A stretch of DNA of 15,242 nt from Alphaproteobacteria bacterium (GTDB lineage: Bacteria > Pseudomonadota > Alphaproteobacteria > Sphingomonadales > Sphingomonadaceae), in contig VBAE01000223.1 in assembly GCA_005882415.1 (NCBI GenBank), positions 1 through 15,242 of the forward strand. Direction: 5' to 3'. The notes under the pieces were generated by a model. That model saw only the letters and a program-made list of their open reading frames with translations. It was not told where the DNA came from and made no database searches. A program made the position numbers and the translations under genes. How positions within the stretch are numbered: the stretch's first letter is position 1; every line of letters begins with the position of its first letter. Below are positions 1 through 6,491 of the stretch, in pieces.

Positions 1-2
1 CC

Positions 3-851
3 ACCCTCACCCTCTCGACCAGCGTCTCGGGCGGAAGCTCGGGCACAACCCAGAATGGCGGCACTTACGGCGCCCAATATGGCGCCGGCAACGGCAATGG
101 CGGGACGGGCATCTCGGTGACCGGGGCGAGCATCCCGGGCCTGTCCAGCGGCGGCGAATGCACGCCGACGGTGACCAAGGCCTTCGCCACCTCTCCGATC
201 CGCCTACCCATCCGGGCTGGTCAACACCGCTACGCCCGCGGCGACGAAGAGCTGCGCGACGGCGGCGATCATCACCGCGGCTGCCAACGGCACCAGCCTC
301 GCCGTCTCGGCCGGCACGATCAACGCCGCTTCCACCTGCACCTATTCGGTCAACACCACCGTCACCACCGGCGGCGACAAGACCAACAGCATCGCCGTGG
401 GGGCGGTGACCGGAAGCTATGGCAGCTATTCCGTCGCGTCGCTGGAAGCGGCGAGCGCGGTGGTGCAGGTCCCCCTGCCCCTCACCATCGTCAAGGCGAG
501 CCAGGCATATTCGGACCCGAGGAACGGCACGACCAACGCCAAGCTGATCCCCGGCGCCACCGTCGCCTACACGATCACCGTCGCCAATCCAGGCACGACC
601 ACGGTCGATTCCAACTCGATCATCGTCATCGACGCCACCCCGGCCAAGCTCAAGCTCTACGTCGGCAATGTCGGTGCGGGGACGAGCGGCCCGGTGCTGT
701 TCCAGGACGGCAGCCCGACGAGCGCGCTGACCTACAGCTTCACCAGTCTCGCCAGCACGACGGACGACGTCGAATTCTCGAACAATGGGGGGTCGACCTG
801 GACCTACGTGCCCACCCCTTCACGCTCCAGTTCCGCTACGTCATCCAATAG
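3..851 (+). pseudogene. 3' end of a DUF11-type secreted repeat protein, frame broken twice
   Basis: The start lies outside the window. Frame 3 is convincing from position 3 to about 198: Gly/Ser/Thr/Asn-rich, ending in TPTVTKAFATSPI. The convincing protein then continues in frame 1 from about 199 (SAYPSGLVNTATPAATKSC) to about 815 (STWTYVPTP), covering two Ig-like DUF11-style units with VAYTITVANPGTTTV. It returns to frame 3 for FTLQFRYVIQ and the TAG at 849-851. Read straight through in frame 3, the middle is a His/Arg/Gln-rich out-of-frame product. From memory of the family, residues normally expected at both junctions (about 25-35 each) are missing, so each shift looks like an out-of-frame deletion rather than a single-base slip. 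DUF11 proteins are surface or secreted adhesin-like proteins. The segment is either a decaying gene or a misassembled repetitive one. Family call is moderate; the frame break is clear. Confidence 0.6.
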
Positions 852-855
852 GCGT

Positions 856-940
856 TGGTGCCCCCGGCCGGAATCGAACCGGCACTCCTTGCGGAACTCG
901 ATTTTGAGTCGAGCGCGTCTACCAATTCCGCCACAGGGGC
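856..940 (-). tRNA. tRNA-Leu (anticodon CAA)
   Basis: The minus strand folds as a class II tRNA of 85 nt. The acceptor GCCCCTG pairs with CGGGGGC (one G-T wobble), followed by discriminator A and an encoded CCA. The D-arm contains GGCGGAATTGGTAGACGCG. The anticodon stem CTCGA/TCGAG encloses the loop CTCAAAA with anticodon CAA. There is a short variable arm, and the T-loop is GGTTCGATTCC. It reads UUG leucine codons. It lies tail to tail with the broken DUF11 gene, whose stop is only 4 bases away. Confidence 0.97.
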
Positions 941-1002
941 AACGCCGAGACGCTGCTAGCCGAGCCGCCGGGCGGGGGCAAGCGGGGCGCCGCGGGCGGG
1001 CG

Positions 1003-1112
1003 AAGCTTACAAAGCTTACACTTGCCATCCGTGTGTGTCGGCCTCCCCTTTTTCGCCGCGGAAGGTTCGGAAGGTTCGGCTTGCCATGAGCGCGAAAAAC
1101 GGCCGAACCTTC
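1003..1112. repeat. paired 9-base tandem duplications with a shared CTTGCCAT tail, in a gene-free stretch
   Basis: The stretch 941-1270 has no convincing gene. It contains AAGCTTACA twice in tandem (1003-1011, 1012-1020), followed directly by CTTGCCAT (1021-1028). About 50 bases on is GAAGGTTCG twice in tandem (1061-1069, 1070-1078), followed after one base by CTTGCCAT again (1080-1087). An inverted copy, CGAACCTTC, lies at 1104-1112, so 1071-1080 and 1102-1111 can form a 10-bp hairpin with a 21-base loop. The reading frames across it are repetitive low-complexity peptides and not plausible genes. I suspect a dispersed sphingomonad intergenic repeat, but that is recollection, not something this window can show. 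Confidence 0.6.
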
Positions 1113-1270
1113 GAGGCCGGCGGTGGAGCTTTGCGCAGGGGTGAAGGTGGAAGGGCGCATCGGGGCAGCTTAGCAGATTTGAGCGGTGAGCAGAACAGAT
1201 AAGGAACATCTTGGAGGCTGTCGCGGGGCCGCGGGCGGCGTTAAGCGGGGGCGACAATTAGGGAGAGACT

Positions 1271-3106
1271 ATGCGTGACGTGATTCGGGCCGCGGCGGCG
1301 GCGGCTTTGTTGTGCGGCGTTTCGGCGCTTCCCGCGGTTGCGAAGGCGCCGGTCAAGACCGCAGCTTCGGCGAACCGTGCCGCCGAGGATGCGCGGCTGA
1401 CCGCGTTTCTGGATGCGGAGTTCGAGGCCGAGCTGAAGATGCGGCCGCAGCTCGCCACGCGGCTCGGGAGCAAGGTCGGCGAGGACCGGCTCGACGATAT
1501 CAGCGATGCCGCGGCCCTGCGGCTCTTGGAATGGCGGCGGGGCAGCGTCGCGAAGATGAAGGCGGGGTTCAGCCGGGCAAAGCTGTCGCCCGAGGCGCAG
1601 GCCAATTACGACATCTGGGCTTACGAGCTGGAGCGGGCCGAGCTCGCCTACCGCAACCGGGTCTATTCGCCGCCTTTCTATTCCTTCCTCTATTCGGCGC
1701 ATTCGCAGCTGCCGAACTTCCTGGTCAACACCCACAACGTCCAGGATGCGTCGGACATGCGCGCCTACAATGCGCGGCTTCGGGCGATCCCGGCGGTGCT
1801 CGACGAGGCGATCGCGCAGAGCAAGCGTTCGGACGCAGCCGGAGTGAGGGCGCCGAAATTCGAGATCGAGCGGGTGATCGAGGGGAGCAAGGCGATTATC
1901 GCCGGAACGCCGTTCGGCGACCGCGCCGATTCCCCGCTCTGGGCCGACGCCAAAGCGAAGATCGAGAAGCTGCAGGCGGCGGGCAAGGTGACTCCGGCCG
2001 AGGCGGAGGCGCTTCGGGCGGAGGCGCGATCGGCATTGCTTGCGATGCGACCGGCCTATGAGCGCGTCATCGCCTGGGCCGAGAGCGAGCTTCCGACGGC
2101 GCCGAGCGGCCGGGTGGGCGCGATCTCGCTGCCGGGCGGCGCGGCTTATTATGCGGCGGCGCTCAAGCTCAACACCACCACCGATCTGACGCCGGAGCAG
2201 GTGCACCGGATCGGCCTCAGGGAGGTCGCGCGGATCGAGGGCGAGCAGGACGCGCTTGCCCGCAAGGCCGGCTTCAAGGACCGCCACGCCTTCTACGCCG
2301 AGCGCGCCCGGGTGGCGCCTCCAGTGCCGTGGACCGAGGAGACGCGGACCGCTTACCTCCGCCAAGCGAACGCGGCGATCGCCCATACGAGGGAGCTCCT
2401 GCCCAATTATTTCGGGCTGCTGCCGGCGTACAAGGTCGAGGTGGTGCGCGAGCCTTCGTTCAGCGAAGTCGCAGGCGGCGCCGCCCATGCCGCGCCTCCG
2501 AGCCCCGACGGCACTCGGCCGGGCCGGGTCTACGTCCACCTGCTCGGCACCAGCGAGGACCCGGCGGCGGTCTACGATTTGATGTGCCATGAGGGCATTC
2601 CGGGCCATGTCATGCAGGGCGACATCCAGGTCCGCCAGACCGGCGCTCCCAAGTTCCGCCGCGGCTATGGCTATGTCGCGTTCGGCGAGGGCTGGGGGCT
2701 TTATGCCGAAGCTTTGTGCAAGGAGATGGGGGCGTTCCCGGACGTCGCCGCCGATTTCATGCGGCTGGAGGCGGAGCTGTTCCGGGCGGCGCGGCTGGTC
2801 GTCGACACCGGCATCCATGCCAAGGGTTGGACCGAGGAACAGGCCGTTCAATATATGATCGAGACCGGCCGGAGCCCGCCCGAACAGGCGCGTTCGGAAG
2901 TGCGGCGCTACATCACGCTTCCGGGCCAGGCGACCGGCTACAAGATCGGGATGTTGAAGATCATGGAGCTGAGGGCGCGGGCGGAGAAGCAGCTGGGGCC
3001 GAAGTTCGATCTGAAGGGCTTCCACGACCTGCTGATCGGATCGGGCTCACAGCCGCTGTCGGTCCTGGAGCGGCGGGTGAACGACTGGATCGCGGCGCGG
3101 CGCTAG
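1271..3106 (+). CDS. secreted DUF885 family metallopeptidase-like protein
   Basis: The product has 611 residues. An N-terminal signal peptide (about residues 1-24, ALLCGVSALPAVAKA) sends it to the periplasm or outside. The DUF885 fold, predicted to be a zinc-dependent peptidase, shows its signature HEGIPGH at residues 440-446. The second conserved block GEGWGLYAE follows at 472-480, where E473 fits the third metal ligand. Length and motif spacing match the usual 580-620 residues of this family. The substrate is unknown; peptides are likely but unproven. The ATG at 1271 is supported by AGGGAGA at 1262-1268 just ahead of it. The gene stands alone and converges on the next gene, sharing the bases CTAG as both stop codons. 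Codon use is like its neighbours. Confidence 0.9.
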   Translation: MRDVIRAAAAAALLCGVSALPAVAKAPVKTAASANRAAEDARLTAFLDAEFEAELKMRPQLATRLGSKVGEDRLDDISDAAALRLLEWRRGSVAKMKAGFSRAKLSPEAQANYDIWAYELERAELAYRNRVYSPPFYSFLYSAHSQLPNFLVNTHNVQDASDMRAYNARLRAIPAVLDEAIAQSKRSDAAGVRAPKFEIERVIEGSKAIIAGTPFGDRADSPLWADAKAKIEKLQAAGKVTPAEAEALRAEARSALLAMRPAYERVIAWAESELPTAPSGRVGAISLPGGAAYYAAALKLNTTTDLTPEQVHRIGLREVARIEGEQDALARKAGFKDRHAFYAERARVAPPVPWTEETRTAYLRQANAAIAHTRELLPNYFGLLPAYKVEVVREPSFSEVAGGAAHAAPPSPDGTRPGRVYVHLLGTSEDPAAVYDLMCHEGIPGHVMQGDIQVRQTGAPKFRRGYGYVAFGEGWGLYAEALCKEMGAFPDVAADFMRLEAELFRAARLVVDTGIHAKGWTEEQAVQYMIETGRSPPEQARSEVRRYITLPGQATGYKIGMLKIMELRARAEKQLGPKFDLKGFHDLLIGSGSQPLSVLERRVNDWIAARR

Positions 3107-3507
3107 GGCGTCGGCTTGGCGGCGGCCTCGTGCTTCGCGTCCTTCTTGCCTTCGAGGAAGACGCTGGTGGCGAGGCTGCCGACGCCCATTCCGATCAGCA
3201 TGACTGCGATTGCGGTCATCAGCCGGCTCCGCTTCTGAATGGGCGTGCGGCGGAAAAGGCCGTCGATGAGGTGGACCTGCGCGATCAGGGCGATGAGGGC
3301 GGCGAGGCCGAACTCGATGGCGGCGAACCAGATGAAGAAGGGGGCGTCCTTGAGCAGGCTTCCGACGAGCGTGATGGTGAGGCCGGCGCCGCCGAGGCCG
3401 ATCGCCGCGAGCTGATCGAACATCTTCGACTGGAGCTCGTAGGGGAGATCGGCCGAGACTGCGGCGAGGGTCTCTTCCTCGGTCTGGGGCGCGGGCGGCG
3501 GGTGCAT
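3103..3507 (-). CDS. small three-helix membrane protein, function unknown
   Basis: The 134-residue protein has a hydrophilic N-terminus (about 1-28) followed by three hydrophobic segments at about 30-51, 55-82 and 95-117. The charged tail is rich in Lys, Ala and Pro. It is therefore probably an inner-membrane protein with a short N-terminal cytoplasmic or periplasmic arm. I do not recognise the family. No strong Shine-Dalgarno precedes the ATG at 3507. Its stop codon overlaps the DUF885 stop in the shared CTAG at 3103-3106. Upstream, toward yifB, lies a palindromic repeat, so it probably has its own promoter rather than being read through from yifB. The hydrophobic pattern and normal codon use support a real gene. 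Confidence 0.75.
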   Translation of the reverse strand: MHPPPAPQTEEETLAAVSADLPYELQSKMFDQLAAIGLGGAGLTITLVGSLLKDAPFFIWFAAIEFGLAALIALIAQVHLIDGLFRRTPIQKRSRLMTAIAVMLIGMGVGSLATSVFLEGKKDAKHEAAAKPTP

Positions 3508-3544
3508 GGGGGCGTAATTACCGCGCGGACCCCCGGCTTGCCAC

Positions 3545-3627
3545 CGTCATTGCGAGCGAAGCGAAGCAATCCAGTGCTGACTCAGAGTCAGATGGATTGC
3601 CGCGTCGCTTCGCTCCTCGCAATGACG
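3545..3627. repeat. palindromic dispersed repeat (REP/MITE-like, 'LRAKRSNP' type)
   Basis: The left arm (3545-3573) starts CGTCATTGCGAGCGAAGCG and the right arm (3593-3627) is its near-perfect inverse, ending CTCCTCGCAATGACG. The right arm carries about six extra bases in the middle. The loop holds a second, perfect palindrome, CTGACTC-A-GAGTCAG (3577-3591). This arm sequence is a well-known intergenic repeat in many bacterial genomes. Read as protein it gives the familiar artefact LRAKRSNP...DCRVASLLAMT, which is present here on the plus strand. It lies between the 3' end of yifB and the start of the small membrane protein gene, where the folded RNA could also act as a 3' stabiliser or terminator for yifB. 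Confidence 0.9.
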
Positions 3628-3638
3628 GGGCTCGAATG

Positions 3639-5147
3639 TCAGTTGCGCGGGGCCTGGCGGCGGTAGCTTAGGGCTTCGGCGACGTGGATTCGGCCGACGC
3701 CTTCGCTTGCCGCAAGGTCGGCGATGGTTCGGGAGACGCGGAGGATGCGGTGGAAGCCGCGGGCGGAGAGGCGCATTGCTTCGGCGGCCTGGGCGAGGAG
3801 GCGGCGGCCGGGATCGTCGGGGGTGGCGACTTCGTCCAAGAGGTCGCCGTCTGCCTCGGCGTTGGTTCGGATGGCGTGGGCGGCGTAGCGGCGGGTCTGG
3901 ACTTCGCGGGCGGCGCGGACGCGCTCGCGGACTTCGGCGGAGCCTTCGGCGGGCGGAGGGAGGACGAGATCGGCGGCGGCGACGGCCTGGACGTCTACAT
4001 GGAGGTCTATGCGGTCGAGCATTGGGCCGGAGACCTTGGCCTGGTAATCGGCGGCGCAGCGCGGGGCGCGGGAGCAGGCGAGCGCCGGGTCACCGAGATG
4101 GCCGCAGCGGCACGGGTTCATCGCGGCGACGAGCTGGACCCGGGCCGGGAAGGTGACATGGGCATTGGCGCGGGCGACCTGCACCGTCCCCGTCTCGAGC
4201 GGTTGGCGGAGCGAATCGAGGGCGGAGCGCTGGAATTCGGGGAGCTCGTCGAGGAAGAGGACGCCGAGATGGGCGAGGCTGACTTCGCCGGGGCGGACCC
4301 GTAAGCCCCCGCCGACCAGCGAGACCATCGAGGCGCTGTGGTGGGGCGCGCGATAGGGGCGGGTGCGGGTGAGGCGGCCGTTGGTCAATTCGCCGGCGAC
4401 GCTGGAGATCATCGACACTTCCAGCGCTTCGGACGGGGTCAGCTCCGGGAGCACTCCGGGCATGCAGGCGGCGAGCAGCGACTTGCCGGCGCCCGGGGGG
4501 CCGGTCATCAGGAGGTTGTGGCCGCCCGCTGCGGCGATTTCGAGAGCCCGCTTGGCGGTCTCCTGGCCCTTCACTTGCGAGAGGTCGGGGCCGAAGGAGG
4601 TGCGTTCAGCCTCCCCCGGTTTTGGCGGGGTGAGGACGGCGCTGCCGCGGAAATGATTCAGGAGGGCGATGAGGTCGGGCGCGGGGAGGATCTCGATGTC
4701 GCCGGCCCAGGCGGCTTCGGGCCCTTGGGCGGCGGGGCAGATCAGGCCGAGGCTCCGCGAGGAAGCATGCATCGCTGCGAGGAGGACTCCCGGTGAGGGC
4801 GCGATCCTGCCGTCCAGCGCAAGCTCGCCGACCGCGAGATAGCCCGACAGCATCTCGGCATCGACGGCGCCCATCGCGGCGAGCATTCCGAGCGCGATGG
4901 GGAGGTCGTAGTGCGAGCCCTCCTTGGGGAGATCGGCGGGCGAGAGGTTGACGGTGATCCGCTTGGGCGGGAGCGACAGGCCGATGGCGGCGAGTGCGGA
5001 ATGGACGCGCTCGCGGCTCTCGTTCACCGCCTTGTCGGGGAGGCCCACGACGAGGAATTTGGGGAGCCCTGCGGAAATCTGGACCTGGACCTCCACGGCC
5101 CGCGCCTCGAGCCCCAGGAACGCGACCGTTGCGACATGAGCGACCAT
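3639..5147 (-). CDS. yifB: YifB/ComM-family Mg-chelatase-like AAA+ ATPase
   Basis: The product has 502 residues, the normal length for the family. Its N-terminal domain begins MVAHVATVAFLGLEA and resembles the Lon-protease-like ChlI fold. The AAA+ core follows, with Walker A GPPGAGKS at 216-223 and Walker B VLFLDE at 296-301. The family block MNPCRCGHLGD lies at about 343-353, followed by further cysteines. Its relative ComM is a hexameric helicase that promotes branch migration in natural transformation; whether this copy does so is not shown here. The ATG at 5147 is preferred over an in-frame TTG at 5174 because GGGGGAGGG sits just upstream and the protein then begins at the conserved MVA. 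The gene is divergent from the small gene at 5278. Confidence 0.95.
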   Translation of the reverse strand: MVAHVATVAFLGLEARAVEVQVQISAGLPKFLVVGLPDKAVNESRERVHSALAAIGLSLPPKRITVNLSPADLPKEGSHYDLPIALGMLAAMGAVDAEMLSGYLAVGELALDGRIAPSPGVLLAAMHASSRSLGLICPAAQGPEAAWAGDIEILPAPDLIALLNHFRGSAVLTPPKPGEAERTSFGPDLSQVKGQETAKRALEIAAAGGHNLLMTGPPGAGKSLLAACMPGVLPELTPSEALEVSMISSVAGELTNGRLTRTRPYRAPHHSASMVSLVGGGLRVRPGEVSLAHLGVLFLDELPEFQRSALDSLRQPLETGTVQVARANAHVTFPARVQLVAAMNPCRCGHLGDPALACSRAPRCAADYQAKVSGPMLDRIDLHVDVQAVAAADLVLPPPAEGSAEVRERVRAAREVQTRRYAAHAIRTNAEADGDLLDEVATPDDPGRRLLAQAAEAMRLSARGFHRILRVSRTIADLAASEGVGRIHVAEALSYRRQAPRN

Positions 5148-5277
5148 CAAGCCCTCCCCCTCACTCCTTTTCAACGGGCGGAAGCATAAGAGTCAACGCT
5201 TTACGCCATGCTCTTGCGGCCGATTTGACGGGGCCCCGAAACAGGCCGAACGTCGGAGGGAACAGCGGGAGGGTCGG

Positions 5278-5541
5278 ATGAGCGGATATATGGTGAGAAC
5301 CCAGTTCGGGGGCACGAATAGATTCTACATGGTGAATTCCAAGACGATGGAGGACGCCCGAGCGCAGGTCGACAAGGTGCTCGGCCAGGCGGGCGCAGAG
5401 GCGGTCAGCGAGCTGGGCGAGGAGACGCTTAAGCATTACGACGTCCAGCCGGGGAAGCCCCACTTCTGCTTCGGCACCCTGCCCCACATACCGGGCGTGC
5501 TGACCGAAGTGACCGGCAGCGCGTTCGACATCGGAGATTAG
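5278..5541 (+). CDS. small soluble protein, function unknown (87 aa)
   Basis: I do not recognise this 87-residue protein. It begins MSGYMVRTQFGG, has no signal peptide or membrane segment, and is mixed alpha/beta in character with one cysteine (C64) near PGKPHFCFGTLP. A good Shine-Dalgarno, GGGAGGG, sits at 5268-5274 before the ATG, and amino acid composition and codon use look like real coding sequence. It is divergent from yifB with about 130 bases between them, enough for two promoters. It is followed after 41 bases by the PGPGW gene. That gap holds a short inverted repeat (5544-5548 with 5557-5561) and a stronger one over the next start codon. It may or may not be cotranscribed with the PGPGW gene. 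Confidence 0.8.
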   Translation: MSGYMVRTQFGGTNRFYMVNSKTMEDARAQVDKVLGQAGAEAVSELGEETLKHYDVQPGKPHFCFGTLPHIPGVLTEVTGSAFDIGD

Positions 5542-5563
5542 GCGTCTTGCACCAGTAAGACAG

Positions 5564-5591
5564 CTTTCCCACATGATAAAGCATGGGAAAG
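5564..5591 (+). promoter_or_regulatory. inverted repeat spanning the PGPGW start codon
   Basis: CTTTCCCA (5564-5571) and TGGGAAAG (5584-5591) form a perfect 8-bp dyad with a 12-base loop. The ATG at 5583-5585 sits at the loop/right-arm border, so its last two bases are paired in the folded RNA. No run of T follows, which argues against an intrinsic terminator. It could hide the start codon or be a protein-binding site. The role is inferred; the repeat is plain. Confidence 0.45.
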
Positions 5592-5894
5592 ATCGACTGG
5601 CGCCACCTCACCCAATATCCGGCAGTGCGAAGCGCGCTGGTGGTGGTCGGGTTCATCCTTATCGGGCTGACCCCGGTGGTCGGTCCGATTCCGGGGCCCG
5701 GCGGGGTGATCGTGTTCGCGGCGGGGCTCAGCCTCGTGCTCCGCTACAGCGCCTGGGCGAAGCGCGCTTATGTGCGGTTCAAGCGCAAGCACCCCAATAA
5801 AGGCGAGTGGGCCGACTGGGGGCTTCGCCGCCCGAGCGCCCGCCGCCGCAAGGAGCTTCGCGAGCAGGTGGCGCTGGAGAGCCAAGATGATTGA
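5583..5894 (+). CDS. PGPGW-type small membrane protein
   Basis: The 103-residue protein has two hydrophobic segments at about 17-34 and 39-55. They are joined by PIPGPGGV (residues 36-42 region), close to the signature of the putative transmembrane PGPGW family. The C-terminal half is basic and cytoplasmic in character (KRAYVRFKRKHPNKGEW, RRPSARRRK). The function of the family is not known to me. The ATG at 5583 has no clear Shine-Dalgarno and lies in the dyad noted above. A downstream GTG (5625) would still keep both hydrophobic segments, so the start is not certain. The stop codon at 5892-5894 overlaps a -35-like TTGACT that may belong to the rpmH promoter. Confidence 0.82.
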   Translation: MGKIDWRHLTQYPAVRSALVVVGFILIGLTPVVGPIPGPGGVIVFAAGLSLVLRYSAWAKRAYVRFKRKHPNKGEWADWGLRRPSARRRKELREQVALESQDD

Positions 5895-5919
5895 CTTTAG
5901 GGCTCGCTTTGCCTATCCG
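5891..5919 (+). promoter_or_regulatory. possible promoter of the rpmH operon
   Basis: TTGACT (5891-5896) is followed after 17 bases by TATCCG (5914-5919). The -35 match is good, the -10 match is only fair, and the spacing is ideal. It would start transcripts about 55-60 bases ahead of rpmH, with the hairpin at 5932-5952 inside the leader. Predicted by eye only. Confidence 0.35.
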
Positions 5920-5931
5920 CGCCCCCACACA

Positions 5932-5957
5932 GGCCGCCTCCTTGGGGTGGCCCTTTT
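5932..5957 (+). terminator. terminator- or attenuator-like hairpin ahead of rpmH
   Basis: GGCCGCC (5932-5938) pairs with GGTGGCC (5946-5952), with one G-T pair. Two further pairs can close it to a 3-base loop. CTTTT follows, then CAATTTT. The hairpin lies after the PGPGW stop and only 30 bases before the rpmH ATG. It may end PGPGW transcripts, or act as an attenuator if rpmH transcription begins upstream of it. Confidence 0.5.
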
Positions 5958-5975
5958 CAATTTTGATTACTGAGG

Positions 5976-6491
5976 ATGAGCGATGAAGCGCACCTTCCAG
6001 CCGAGCAATCTCGTGCGCAAGCGGCGTCACGGCTTCCGGGCCCGGACCGCGACGGTGGGCGGACGCAAGGTGCTTGCGGCGCGCCGCGCCCGCGGCCGCA
6101 AGACGCTGTCGGCCTGAGCGCTGTCGGCCTGAGCACGGGCTCCGGCCTGACCAATCTCTCCGGCCTGACCACCCTCACCCGCCGAGCGGACTACCTGGCG
6201 GCCAATCGCGGCCGCCGGGCGCCGATGCCCGGATTCGTTCTTCTGGTCCGCGACCGGGAGGATGGCGATCCGGCGATCAGGCTCGGCATCACCGTCACCA
6301 AGAAGATCGGCGGCGCGGTCGTCCGCAACCGGATGAAGCGCCGGTTCCGCTCGCTCGCCCGCGAGCTTCTGCCCGAGCGCGGAGTCGCGGGAGCCGACCA
6401 TGTCCTGATCGGCCGCGCCGGCGGGGTGGAACGCGATTATGCGCTGCTCCGCATCGAGCTGACCAAGGCTTTGGGGAAATTGGCGCGGTGA
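5976..6491 (+). CDS. rnpA: RNase P protein component, long form overlapping all of rpmH
   Basis: RnpA binds RNase P RNA and helps it cut 5' leaders from pre-tRNAs. The usual domain runs from about residue 65 (LTTLTRRADYLAANRGRRAP) and holds the RNR motif VVRNRMKRRFRSLARELLP, with RNR at 117-119. It ends GKLAR, with its TGA inside the yidD GTG overlap. The start is the puzzle. In this frame no ATG, GTG or TTG occurs between 5976 and the ATG at 6225, and the latter would remove the conserved N-terminal strand. The ATG at 5976 gives 171 residues, about 50 more than usual. It lies seven bases before the rpmH ATG behind the same GAGG and runs through the whole of rpmH in another frame. Alternatives are CTG starts, best at 6165 (CTG ACC ACC CTC, product about 108 residues). 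The family call is certain; the start is open. Confidence 0.7.
   Translation: MSDEAHLPAEQSRAQAASRLPGPDRDGGRTQGACGAPRPRPQDAVGLSAVGLSTGSGLTNLSGLTTLTRRADYLAANRGRRAPMPGFVLLVRDREDGDPAIRLGITVTKKIGGAVVRNRMKRRFRSLARELLPERGVAGADHVLIGRAGGVERDYALLRIELTKALGKLAR
5983..6117 (+). CDS. rpmH: 50S ribosomal protein L34
   Basis: The 44-residue product begins MKRTFQPSNLVRKRRHGFRA and continues with RTATVGGRKVLAARRARGRKTLSA. It is the full, textbook L34, a very basic protein of the large ribosomal subunit that binds 23S rRNA. GAGG at 5972-5975 precedes the ATG with 7 bases of spacing, close to ideal. The TGA at 6115-6117 lies inside the first of four CGGCCTGA units. The same frame meets TGA again at 6130, 6148 and 6166, so read-through would stop at once. 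The gene leads the rpmH-rnpA-yidD-yidC-engB operon. Confidence 0.97.
   Translation: MKRTFQPSNLVRKRRHGFRARTATVGGRKVLAARRARGRKTLSA
6105..6171 (+). repeat. tandem repeats at the rpmH/rnpA junction
   Basis: GCTGTCGGCCTGAGC occurs twice in perfect tandem (6105-6119, 6120-6134). TCCGGCCTGACCA occurs twice at 18-base spacing (6141-6153, 6159-6171). All four share CGGCCTGA, starting at 6110, 6125, 6143 and 6161, spaced 15, 18 and 18 bases. Every spacing is a multiple of three, so the rnpA frame stays open through them (GLS, GLS, GLT, GLT) while each unit puts a TGA in the rpmH frame. They probably arose by replication slippage. Confidence 0.85.

Noticed and set aside
851..945. tRNA-Leu as an attachment site of a genomic island ending in the broken DUF11 gene
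   Set aside because: The tRNA 3' end is very close to the broken gene, but no integrase and no repeat of the tRNA 3' end were seen in the window.
1241..3025. Long minus-strand open frame opposite DUF885
   Set aside because: Arg/Leu/His-rich low-complexity product typical of antisense frames in GC-rich genes; DUF885 motifs on the other strand are clear.
3577..3591. CTGACTCAGAGTCAG as an independent regulator site
   Set aside because: It lies exactly in the loop of the dispersed palindromic repeat, so it is better explained as part of that element.
2716..3666. Plus-strand open frame of 316 residues through the DUF885 end, the small membrane gene and the palindromic repeat
   Set aside because: It is in the wrong frame for DUF885, antisense to the membrane protein, and ends in the repeat-derived LRAKRSNP...LLAMTG artefact.
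5168..5196. TTGACT on the minus strand ahead of yifB as a promoter
   Set aside because: No acceptable -10 at the right spacing.
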